A stretch of 64,000 nt of DNA from Streptomyces albus subsp. albus. GTDB taxonomy: Bacteria > Actinomycetota > Actinomycetes > Streptomycetales > Streptomycetaceae. Below, piece after piece: positions 29,062 through 36,892 of the stretch. The stretch spans positions 47,429 through 111,428 of the forward strand of contig NZ_JOID01000020.1 in assembly GCF_000719865.1 (NCBI RefSeq), in the 5' to 3' direction. Each line of letters opens with the position of its first letter. The first letter of the stretch is position 1. Made by a program: the position numbers and the translations under genes. A model generated the notes under the pieces. The model was not told where the DNA came from. It was given only the letters and a program-made list of their open reading frames with translations, and searched no databases.

Positions 29062-29152
29062 GGCGAAGATCGGACAGCGTCCCGATGCGCCGGGGTGCCC
29101 CTGAGAACGAGGGTGGAGGCACACCACAGAACCCTCGGACGGGGAGCCCCAG

Positions 29153-29326
29153 ATGCTCGACTACGAATTCCACCGGATGCAGCAGGAGGAACTCTTCCGC
29201 GAGGCGGCCGAGCACCGGCTGGTCCGGCAGGCCCTCAGGGCCCGTCGCTCCGCCCGCCGCTCCGGCCGTCCCGGCACCGGCCACGACACCCCCTCCCCGG
29301 GCGGCGGCCCCGCCCGGCGCGCCTGA
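29153..29326 (+). CDS. Small basic protein, unknown function
   Basis: A 57-residue protein starting at the ATG at 29153 after GGGGAG: a helical, charged N-terminus (LDYEFHRMQQEELFREAAEH), then an Arg-rich, Gly/Pro-rich tail (RARRSARRSGRPG). There is no membrane segment or signal peptide. Its frame ends 31 bases before the large LuxR-type regulator, suggesting a small cytoplasmic partner or a simple upstream gene. The strongly amphipathic first half and normal codon bias support a real gene; it is too short for a family call. Confidence 0.6.
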   Translation: MLDYEFHRMQQEELFREAAEHRLVRQALRARRSARRSGRPGTGHDTPSPGGGPARRA

Positions 29327-29356
29327 CCGGCACCCTGACGGAAAACCGGTGCCCCG

Positions 29357-32300
29357 ATGTCGTACCCCGGTGCGATGCTGTACGGCGTGCAAGTCACCTC
29401 CATCAGCCCTGTGTTCGTCGGCCGCGCCGGCGAACTGGCCGTGCTCACCGGCGCCCTCGCCCGGGCCGCCGAGGGGGAGCCGCAGACGCTGCTCGTCGGC
29501 GGCGAGGCGGGCGTGGGCAAGACCCGGCTGCTGGAGGAGTTCCTCGCCCTCGCTCGGGCGGAGGGCGCCGTCACCGCCGTGGGGGGCTGTCTCGAACTGG
29601 GCGCGGACGGACTGCCGTTCGCGCCCTTCGCCACGGCCCTGCGGGCCCTCCACCGGCAGCTCGGCACGGATCTCGACCGGGCCGCCGCCGGCCGGGAGAC
29701 CGACCTCGCCCGGCTGCTCCCCGACATGGCACCGCCCGAACCCCCGCCGCCGGCCCCGGGCACGCACGGCGGCGTCCCGTACGAGAACGCCGGCGCCCCG
29801 CACGAGAACGGCGCTCCTTACGCGGGCGGCGCCCATCCCACCGCGCGGTACGGCCCCGGAGCCCGGGAGAGCCACGACCAGGAGGGCCGCGCCCGGCTGT
29901 TCGAGGTCACCGCCCAGCTCCTGGAACGGCTCGCGGCCGGCCGCACCCTGGTCGTCGTCATCGAGGACCTGCACTGGGCCGACCGCTCCACCCGCGAACT
30001 GCTCGGCTACCTCTTCCGCTCCCTGCAGAGCTGCCGGCTCGTCCTGCTCGCCAGCTACCGCACCGACGACATCCACCGCCGCCATCCGCTGCGCCCCTTC
30101 ATCGCCGAGCAGGACCGGCTCCGCACCGTGCGCCGCATCGAAGTCCCCCGGCTCAGCCGCGAGGAGGTGCGGCGCCAGCTCACCGGCATCCGGGGCACCG
30201 AACCGGACCGCCACCTCGCCGACGAGATCTTCGAACGCTCCGAGGGCAACCCCTTCTTCGTCGAGGAGCTCGCCACCAGCGACTACGCCTCCTGCGGCCT
30301 CAGCGACTCCCTGCGCGACCTGCTGCTGGTCCGGGTGGAGGCGCTGCCCGAGCCCGCCCAGCGCATCGTCCGCACCGCGGCCCGCAACACCACCGTCGAG
30401 TACGCCCTGCTCGCCGCCGTGACGGGCGCGGACGACGACGAGCTGATCGAGGCCCTGCGCGTCGCCGTGGGGGCCAACATCCTGGTCCCCACGGAGGAGG
30501 GCGAGGCGTACCGCTTCCGGCACGCCCTGCTGCGCGAGGCGATCCTGGACGACCTGCTGCCCGGCGAGCGCTCCCGGCTCAGCCGCCGGTACGCCGAGGC
30601 GCTGGAGGCCGATCCCTCGCTGGTGCGGGCCGAGGAGCGCGCGGCCCGGCTCGCCGGCTACTGGTACCGGGCCCACGACGCCGCCAAGGCCCTGCCCGCG
30701 GTGCTGGCCGCGGCCGGAGAGGCCCGGCGCCGGCACGCCTACGCGGAGAAGCTGAAGCTGCTGGAACGCGCCATGGAGCTGTGGGACGAGGTCCCGCCCG
30801 AGCAGCGTGAACACCTGCCGGAGCTGGGGTATCCCGAGTCCTATCCGGCCTGCGGCTGCGACCCGGACCGGCCCGGCTGCCACCCCCACTTCCTCGACCT
30901 GCTCGCCGAGGCCGTGGTGGCGGCGCGGTGGGACGAATCCTGGGACCGCGCCCTGACCCTCGCCAAGAAGGCGCTGAAACTGATCGACGAGCGGCAGGAC
31001 CCGGTCCGGGCCGCCTGGTTCTGGATGCAGCGCTCCCGGCTGATGACGGGCATGGGCCGCGGGGACGGCTGGGCCGAGATCGCCAGAGCCCAGGAGCTGG
31101 TCCGCGGCCTGCCGCCGTCGGCCGTGCACGCCGACGTCCTGGCGCTCGCCGCCACCTGGCACAGCATGCATGTCTCCGCCACCGACACCCTGCCACTGGC
31201 CGAGCGTGCCGTGGAGCTGGCCGGGCTGGTCGGCGCCGAGGAGGTGGCACTCTCCGGCCGGGTCACGCTCGCCTGGCTGCGGGCCGGTGCCGGCGAGGAG
31301 GACCGGGGCATCGCCGAGATGCACGCCGTCCGCGAGGAGGTCGGCCGGCGCCCCTTCCCGCAGGTGATGGGCAGGGTGCACGGCAATCTGGTCGACCTGC
31401 TGCACAAGGCGGGGCGGTCGGCCGAGGCGGTGGAGACGGCCCGGCAGGGCATCGTCGTGCTCCACCGGCACGGCCTGCACAACGCCGCCGGCTTCACCGC
31501 GGGCAATCTGGCCGAGGCGCTGCTCGCCCTGGGCGAGTGGGACGAGGCCGCCGCCGTGCTCGAGGAGTACCGGGGCCGGGTCCGCGGTGCCCGCTCGCTC
31601 GCCTCGATCGCGCTGCACGAAGCCGGTCTCGCCCTGGACCGGGGCGCGTACGACCGGGTGCCCGGCCTCATCGCCGCCTGCCGCTCCCACCTCGGCCGGA
31701 ACGACATGGAACCGCAGTACGAACTGCCGCTCGCCGAGGCCGAGATGCGCGAGGCGGCCGCCGCCGGGCGGTTCGGCGAGGCCCGCGCCGCGCTCGAACG
31801 CGCCCTGGACCTGCTGCCGCTGCTCGGCCAGGAACCGTACGTCTGGCAGCTTCTGGTGGCCGGTGCCGCGATGACCGCGGACATCCGCGGGCTCCCCGGC
31901 ACCGACGAGGCGCTCCAGCGGGAGCTGGTCGCGCGGCTGCGCGCCTCGGCCCGCGGGGTCGCCCACCGCTCGCCGCTCTGGGCCGCCTGGTCACGGCGGT
32001 TCGACGCCGAGCTGGCCCGCGCCCGCGGCGAACACGCCCCGGCCCTGTGGGAGGAGGCCGCGAGCGCCTTCGAACCGTACGGCTACCCGTACCTCTCCGC
32101 CTGCCTCGCCTTCCGCCGGGCCGAGGCGCTGCTCGGCTCCACCGGCCCGTACGAGGGCGCCGGCGGGAAGGAGCGGGAGGACCGTGCCGGCCGGCAGGAG
32201 CGGGAGGAACGCCGCGAGGAGGCGCGGAGGGCGGCCGGCGCCCTGCTGGCGCGGGCGCACACCACCGCGCTGCGGCTCGGCGCCCGTCCGCTCCGCGAGG

Positions 32301-32632
32301 ACGTCGCCGTGCTCGCCCGCCGGGCCCGGCTCCCGCTGCCGGACGGCGGACCGGAGGCCCCGGACGACGCCGCCGTCCCCGTGCCCGGGGAGCCGTGCGA
32401 CCCGGCCGCCGAACTGGGGCTGACGCCCCGGGAACGGGAGGTCCTGCGGCTGGTGACGGCGGGGCACAGCAACCGCGCGATAGCCGGCGAGCTGTTCATC
32501 TCCCCGAAGACCGTCAGCGTCCACGTCTCCAACATCCTGGCCAAGCTGGGAGTGTCCGGGCGCGGTGAGGCGGCGGCCTTCGCCCACCGGATGCGGATGT
32601 TCGCGGAACCCGGCCCGGAGCGCGTCGGCTGA
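29357..32632 (+). CDS. Large ATP-binding LuxR-family regulator (LAL type)
   Basis: A 1091-residue regulator of the LAL/MalT-like kind. An AAA-type ATPase lies at the N-terminus: FVGRAGELAVL, Walker A GGEAGVGKTRLLEEF near 48-60 and Walker B LVVVIEDLHWADRSTREL. TPR-like helical repeats follow, and a C-terminal LuxR helix-turn-helix starts near 1022 (LTPREREVLRLV, then IAGELFISPKTVSVHVSNIL). Such proteins activate secondary-metabolite or carbon-use genes on sensing an unknown ligand. A low-complexity Gly/Pro/Tyr insertion sits about 140-175 between the Walker motifs. The start is uncertain: ATG at 29375 or GTG at 29390 (just before QVTSISPVFVGR) are also possible. Confidence 0.87.
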   Translation: MSYPGAMLYGVQVTSISPVFVGRAGELAVLTGALARAAEGEPQTLLVGGEAGVGKTRLLEEFLALARAEGAVTAVGGCLELGADGLPFAPFATALRALHRQLGTDLDRAAAGRETDLARLLPDMAPPEPPPPAPGTHGGVPYENAGAPHENGAPYAGGAHPTARYGPGARESHDQEGRARLFEVTAQLLERLAAGRTLVVVIEDLHWADRSTRELLGYLFRSLQSCRLVLLASYRTDDIHRRHPLRPFIAEQDRLRTVRRIEVPRLSREEVRRQLTGIRGTEPDRHLADEIFERSEGNPFFVEELATSDYASCGLSDSLRDLLLVRVEALPEPAQRIVRTAARNTTVEYALLAAVTGADDDELIEALRVAVGANILVPTEEGEAYRFRHALLREAILDDLLPGERSRLSRRYAEALEADPSLVRAEERAARLAGYWYRAHDAAKALPAVLAAAGEARRRHAYAEKLKLLERAMELWDEVPPEQREHLPELGYPESYPACGCDPDRPGCHPHFLDLLAEAVVAARWDESWDRALTLAKKALKLIDERQDPVRAAWFWMQRSRLMTGMGRGDGWAEIARAQELVRGLPPSAVHADVLALAATWHSMHVSATDTLPLAERAVELAGLVGAEEVALSGRVTLAWLRAGAGEEDRGIAEMHAVREEVGRRPFPQVMGRVHGNLVDLLHKAGRSAEAVETARQGIVVLHRHGLHNAAGFTAGNLAEALLALGEWDEAAAVLEEYRGRVRGARSLASIALHEAGLALDRGAYDRVPGLIAACRSHLGRNDMEPQYELPLAEAEMREAAAAGRFGEARAALERALDLLPLLGQEPYVWQLLVAGAAMTADIRGLPGTDEALQRELVARLRASARGVAHRSPLWAAWSRRFDAELARARGEHAPALWEEAASAFEPYGYPYLSACLAFRRAEALLGSTGPYEGAGGKEREDRAGRQEREERREEARRAAGALLARAHTTALRLGARPLREDVAVLARRARLPLPDGGPEAPDDAAVPVPGEPCDPAAELGLTPREREVLRLVTAGHSNRAIAGELFISPKTVSVHVSNILAKLGVSGRGEAAAFAHRMRMFAEPGPERVG

Positions 32633-32640
32633 GGCCGGGG

Positions 32641-32695
32641 CACGCGGTCCGGGGCATGCGGTCCGGAGCACGCGGAAACGGTCCGGAGCACGCGG
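32641..32695. repeat. Imperfect tandem repeats after the LuxR gene
   Basis: CACGCGGTCCGGGG (32641), CATGCGGTCCGGAG (32655), a copy interrupted by AAAC (32669) and a final partial CACGCGG (32689) form a decayed 14-bp tandem repeat in non-coding sequence. Confidence 0.7.
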
Positions 32696-32781
32696 CCGGG
32701 CGCACGTGGCCCGGCGGGCGCGGCAGGGCTCGCCGGGACGGGGCCGGGCGGGCCGGGTCAGCGCGAGGGGCCGGGCGGGGC

Positions 32782-32955
32782 TCAGGCCGTACCGCTCCGG
32801 GGCGGCCGGATCAGCACCCGACCGGAGGCGAGGTCCACCGGCCCCCGGCCGGGATCGGAGTCCCCGGTGTCCTGGACGACCAGTTCGAGGCGGTTGCGCT
32901 CCTCCTCGGTGTGCGCCCGGCCGGGTGCGAACAGCTCTTCGAGGGCGTTGAACAT
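32782..32955 (-). CDS. Small DUF6191-like protein
   Basis: A 57-residue protein: MFNALEELFAPGRAHTEEER, then LELVVQDTGDSDPGRGPVDL and SGRVLIRPP. This is the pattern I recall for DUF6191 (FEELFAPGRKHTDEERRRLE...DPGRGPIDL). The ATG at 32955 follows GGGGAGG; the longer upstream frame is not conserved-looking. Unknown function, common in Streptomyces. It lies downstream of the convergent LuxR gene. Confidence 0.8.
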   Translation of the reverse strand: MFNALEELFAPGRAHTEEERNRLELVVQDTGDSDPGRGPVDLASGRVLIRPPRSGTA

Positions 32956-33192
32956 CAGCGCCTCCCCATCGTCGGTCCGGCTCGGAGTGTCCCTGCCCGG
33001 AGCCTGTCCCGGGGCGACCGACCCAGCCCTGCCGCGTGCCACCGGCCATCTACCGCCCGTACGGCCGTCGCCGCCGCCGGACCGGGCCGCCCGTCGCTCC
33101 GCCGGAGAGCCGGGAGCTGCCGGGGACGGCCCCCGGTGTGCTCTGCGGTCCGGCGGTACCGGGAGCCCAGGGTACTGCCGGGACGGTGACGG

Positions 33193-34350
33193 TCAGGAGA
33201 CCTCCAGCCGGAGGATCCGGTCGTCGTCCTTCCCGGGGGACCCCCGGCCGTCCGTCTCGCTGGTCACCAGCCACAGACCACCGTCGTCCGTGGCGACGAC
33301 CGTCCGCAGCCGGCCGTACTCACCGGTCAGGAAGTCCTGCGGCTCGGCCACCGGGCGGGTTCCGTCCAGCGGGATCCGCCAGAGCCGCTCGCCGCGGAGA
33401 CCCGCCATCCAGACCGACCCCTTGGCCACGGCGATCCCGCTCGGCGAGGCCTCCTCGGTCGTCCACTGCTCGACCGGCTGCGTGAAGCCCTCCCCGCCTT
33501 CCCTGCCCTCCGCCTCGGGCCAGCCGTAGTTCTTCCCCGGCTCGATCAGATTGAGCTCGTCCCAGGTGTTCTGGCCGAACTCGGAGGCCCACAGCCGTTT
33601 GTCCGCGTCCCACGCCAGTCCCTGCACATTGCGGTGGCCCCAGGAGTACACGGCCGAGCCGGGCTCCGGATTGCCGCGCGCCGGCTCGCCGTCCGGGGTC
33701 ATCCGGAGGATCTTGCCGCCGGGCGACTCCTTGTCCTGCGAGAGGCCCTCCTTGCCGCTCTCCCCGGTGCCCGCCCAGAGCATCCCGTCCGGGCCGAAGG
33801 CGATCCGGCCGCCGTTGTGGACCACGCCCTTGGGGATGCCCTTGAACACCGTGTCCGGGGCGCCGAGCTGACGGCCCTCCGGCTTGTCCGGGGAGTAGAG
33901 CATCCGCACGATCCGGTTGTCCGAGGCGGTGGTGAGGTACGCGTACACCATCTCCTCGTCCTTCGGCACGGCGATGCCCAGCAGCCCGCCCTCACCCGCC
34001 GCGGCCACCCCCGGGACGGTGCCGATCTCGGTCTTCTTCCCGCTGTCCGCCGCGATCCGGAAGACCTTGCCGGTGTCGCGGGAGGACACCAGGAGGTCGC
34101 CGCCCGGCAGCGGGGCCAGCCCCCACGGCGTGTCCAGGCCCTCCGCCACGGTCTCCACCACTTTCACGGAACCCTTCGCGGGCGCCGCGGAGGAGGACGG
34201 GCCGGGAGCGGCGGACCGGTCACCCGGGGAGGCCGGGGGCGGACTCGCGGGGCCGTCGGAGCCGCCGTCCTCGGAGGAGCAGCCGGCGGTGAACACCAGC
34301 GCGGCCGCGGCCAGCGCGGCGGATACGGTCACAGCGGGGCGTCGGCGCAC
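33193..34350 (-). CDS. PQQ-dependent sugar dehydrogenase family lipoprotein
   Basis: A 385-residue exported protein. A signal of about 23 residues ends in a lipobox-like TAGC with Cys24, then a Ser/Gly/Pro linker. The rest is a soluble-type glucose/sorbosone dehydrogenase beta-propeller: VAEGLDTPWGLAPLPGGDLLVS, RDTGKVFRIA, GEGGLLGIAVPKDE, GGRIAFGPDGMLWAGTGES, and SWGHRNVQGLAWD with the conserved histidine, then FGQNTWDELNLIEPGKNYGWP. It probably oxidises sugars at the cell surface; the cofactor need not be PQQ in actinobacteria. The GTG at 34350 follows GAGAGGA. Confidence 0.88.
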   Translation of the reverse strand: MRRRPAVTVSAALAAAALVFTAGCSSEDGGSDGPASPPPASPGDRSAAPGPSSSAAPAKGSVKVVETVAEGLDTPWGLAPLPGGDLLVSSRDTGKVFRIAADSGKKTEIGTVPGVAAAGEGGLLGIAVPKDEEMVYAYLTTASDNRIVRMLYSPDKPEGRQLGAPDTVFKGIPKGVVHNGGRIAFGPDGMLWAGTGESGKEGLSQDKESPGGKILRMTPDGEPARGNPEPGSAVYSWGHRNVQGLAWDADKRLWASEFGQNTWDELNLIEPGKNYGWPEAEGREGGEGFTQPVEQWTTEEASPSGIAVAKGSVWMAGLRGERLWRIPLDGTRPVAEPQDFLTGEYGRLRTVVATDDGGLWLVTSETDGRGSPGKDDDRILRLEVS

Positions 34351-34521
34351 AGCTTGCGGTCCTCTCCGGTCGGATCCGGTACGGCGGGGCGGGCGGCCGC
34401 ACCGCACATCTGCACAACAGCCCCGCGCCTCCTGAGGTTCCCCGCCGGTGCGGACGATAACGCCGGACGGCCGGACCGGCCGTCACCCGTCACCCGTCGC
34501 CAACGGCCCGGCCCCGCCCGT

Positions 34522-35583
34522 TCAGTCCTCCCAGGAGCCCCGCGCCGCCGGCAGCTCCGCGATCTCCGCCAGATCTCGTTCGGTGAGCCGCAGTTCGGCG
34601 GCGCCCGCGTTCTCCACCGCCCAGGCCTCCCTCTTGGTGCCCGGCAGCGCCACCACATGGCGGCCGCGGGCCAGCACCCACGCCAGCGCCACCTGGGCCG
34701 GGGTGGCCCCGTGCCGGGCGGCCACCCGGCGCAGTCCCGCCACGATCGGCTGGTTGGCGGCCATCATCTCCGCCGTGAACCGCGGGTGCCGGGCCCGTAG
34801 GTCGTCCGGCTCGAAGCCCTGCCCGGGGGTCAGGGTGCCGCTGAGGAAACCGTTTCCGAGCGGCATCGCCGCGAGGAAGCCGACGCCCCGCGCCTCGCAC
34901 CAGGGCAGCAGCGCGGCCAGCGCCTCCCGTGACCACACCGAGAGTTCGGCCTCCACGGCGCTCACCGGGAAGACCTGCTGCACCCGCTCCAACTGCCGCA
35001 GCGTCGCGTCGTGCATCCCGGGAGCCTCCGCGGCTCCGTGAGCGCCGGTGCCGCCGCGCTCCCGGCGGCGGGCCCGCTGCCCGCGCCACTCCGGCCGCCG
35101 AGGGGCCCGCGCACCCACCGCGCACAGCCCGAGCGCCCGGACCTTGCCGGCGGAGACCAGCTCGGCCATCGCTCCCCAGGTCTCCTCGACCGGGACCTCC
35201 GGATCCGCCCGGTGCAGCTGGTAGAGGTCGATCACCTCGGTCTGCAACCGCCGGAGCGAGGCGTCACACGCCCGCTTTACGTACCCGGGGCGGCCGTTGG
35301 CGACGATGTGCTGCTCACCCACCAGCAGCCCGCACTTGGTGGACACGAAGGCGTCCGCGCGCCGCTCCTTCAGCACCCGTCCCACCAGCAACTCGTTGGT
35401 GAAGGGCCCGTACATGTCGGCGGTGTCGAGGACCGTGCAGCCGCGGTCCAGGGCGGCGTGCACGGCGCGCAGCGAACTCTCCCCGTTCTGCTGGGAGGTG
35501 GTGTAGCCCCAGTTCATCGGCATGCACCCGAGCCCCACGGACCCCACCGAGAGCGCCCCCGCGCCGATCGTCCTGCGCTCCAC
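34522..35583 (-). CDS. Aldo/keto reductase with internal insertion
   Basis: A 353-residue AKR-superfamily barrel. Asp and Tyr of the catalytic set are in DTADMYG, Lys in FVSTKCG, and His in YQLHRAD; the C-terminal VALPGTKREAW is the NADPH-binding segment. Between GLCAVG and TLRQLERVQQVF lies an Arg/Gly-rich stretch of about 35 residues that ordinary members lack, in place of a short loop. The GTG at 35583 is chosen because the AGGAGG lies 13 bases before it; the GTG at 35595 would overlap that site. It is divergent from the 2-hydroxyacid dehydrogenase. Substrate unknown. Confidence 0.85.
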   Translation of the reverse strand: MERRTIGAGALSVGSVGLGCMPMNWGYTTSQQNGESSLRAVHAALDRGCTVLDTADMYGPFTNELLVGRVLKERRADAFVSTKCGLLVGEQHIVANGRPGYVKRACDASLRRLQTEVIDLYQLHRADPEVPVEETWGAMAELVSAGKVRALGLCAVGARAPRRPEWRGQRARRRERGGTGAHGAAEAPGMHDATLRQLERVQQVFPVSAVEAELSVWSREALAALLPWCEARGVGFLAAMPLGNGFLSGTLTPGQGFEPDDLRARHPRFTAEMMAANQPIVAGLRRVAARHGATPAQVALAWVLARGRHVVALPGTKREAWAVENAGAAELRLTERDLAEIAELPAARGSWED

Positions 35584-35725
35584 CTGGTTCCGCACCCCTC
35601 CTGGGCCCCGCGCGGCCCGTCCCGCCGGGGGAGGGGCCGCGGTCCGCGTGCCGTGGCCAGGGGCCGACCGCCCCCGCAGCACAGTAACCTCTGCCGTCCC
35701 GGTGCCGTCGCCTAGGCTCCTGACC

Positions 35726-36664
35726 ATGACTTCCGACGTGTGGCTGCCCGTACCGCCCGCAGAGATCGACGGACTTCCCGGTGAGTTCACCTATCTCCAC
35801 TGGGAGGGCGGAGCCGGCTACCCGGGCGACCCGGCCCGCTGCGTCTTCTACGGTGTCCCGTACATGAAGAGCGCGGAGACCTGTGTGCGGCCGCTGAAGG
35901 AGATGACCTCCCTCCGGGTCGTCCAGACGCTGACCGCGGGCACGGACCACGTCCTGCCGGCCCTGCCCGGACTGCCGCCCGGCACCCTGCTGTGCAACGC
36001 CCGCGGGGTGCACGAGGCGAGTACCGCCGAACTGGCGCTCACGCTCACCCTCGCCTCGCTCCGCGGCATCCCCTCCTTCGTCCGGGCCCAGGACGCGGGG
36101 GAGTGGCGCACCGGTTTCCGCCCCGCGCTCGCCGACAAGCACGTGCTGATCGTGGGCTACGGGTCCATCGGCAGCGCCGTCGAGGACCGGCTCACACCCT
36201 TCGAGTGTGCGCGGGTGACACGCGTCGCGCGCTCCGCCCGCACCACCACGCGCGGTCCCGTGCACCCGATGGAGAGATTGCCCGAACTGCTCCCCGAGGC
36301 CGATGTGGTGATCCTCGTCACCCCCCTCACCGACGAGACCCGCGGTCTGGCGGACGCCGGTTTCCTGGCCCGGATGAAGGACGGCGCGCTGCTCGTGAAC
36401 GTCGGCCGGGGGCCGGTCGTCGACACCGGCGCGCTGCTGGCCGAGACCGCCTCGGGCCGGCTGTCCGCCGCCCTCGACGTCACCGACCCCGAACCGCTGC
36501 CCGCAGGTCATCCGCTGTGGCGCGTCCCGGGCGTGCTCATCACTCCGCACGTCGGCGGACCGACGTCCGCCTTCCTGCCCCGCGCCAGGCGGCTGCTGGG
36601 GGCCCAGTTGGCGCGGTTCGCCGCGGGGGAGCCGCTGGAGAACGTGGTGGCCGAGGCGGGTTAG
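35726..36664 (+). CDS. NAD-dependent 2-hydroxyacid dehydrogenase
   Basis: A 312-residue D-2-hydroxyacid dehydrogenase. The Rossmann motif is VLIVGYGSIGSAVEDRL. The catalytic Arg is in LLVNVGRGPVVDTG, Glu in VTDPEPLPAGH, and His in LITPHVGGPT. It probably reduces a 2-oxoacid such as phenylpyruvate, glyoxylate or hydroxypyruvate, and the exact one is not readable. TAGGCT at 35713-35718 ends seven bases before the ATG and no Shine-Dalgarno sequence is seen, so the transcript may be leaderless. Confidence 0.9.
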   Translation: MTSDVWLPVPPAEIDGLPGEFTYLHWEGGAGYPGDPARCVFYGVPYMKSAETCVRPLKEMTSLRVVQTLTAGTDHVLPALPGLPPGTLLCNARGVHEASTAELALTLTLASLRGIPSFVRAQDAGEWRTGFRPALADKHVLIVGYGSIGSAVEDRLTPFECARVTRVARSARTTTRGPVHPMERLPELLPEADVVILVTPLTDETRGLADAGFLARMKDGALLVNVGRGPVVDTGALLAETASGRLSAALDVTDPEPLPAGHPLWRVPGVLITPHVGGPTSAFLPRARRLLGAQLARFAAGEPLENVVAEAG

Positions 36665-36741
36665 CGGTGCCGCCCGCCCGGCGCGGTCCGGAGGAGGCGC
36701 ATCCGAACACGATGTGCTTCCGTTCGAGCGCGGAGTGTACT

Positions 36742-36761
36742 TGACAGCAAGCAAGTTGTCA
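36742..36761. promoter_or_regulatory. Inverted repeat upstream of the GGDEF gene
   Basis: TGACA (36742-36746) and TGTCA (36757-36761) form an inverted repeat with a 10-bp spacer that holds a GCAA direct repeat, in a locally lower-GC stretch. TTGACA at 36741 could be a -35 box, but no well-spaced -10 follows. Just right of it, 36759-36771 matches seven of the nine fixed positions of the BldD consensus I recall (TnACnCwGnGTnA). Confidence 0.4.
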
Positions 36762-36892
36762 CGCTCCGTAGGTAACCTATGTCGCTGCGTGACGAGACTG
36801 GTGTATCGTCCCGACCGGGGACCGTGCCGCGGAGCGAAAGACGGCACGGCGAAGGACCGTGACTCAAGGGGGGCGACGGCGATGCGCGGCCG

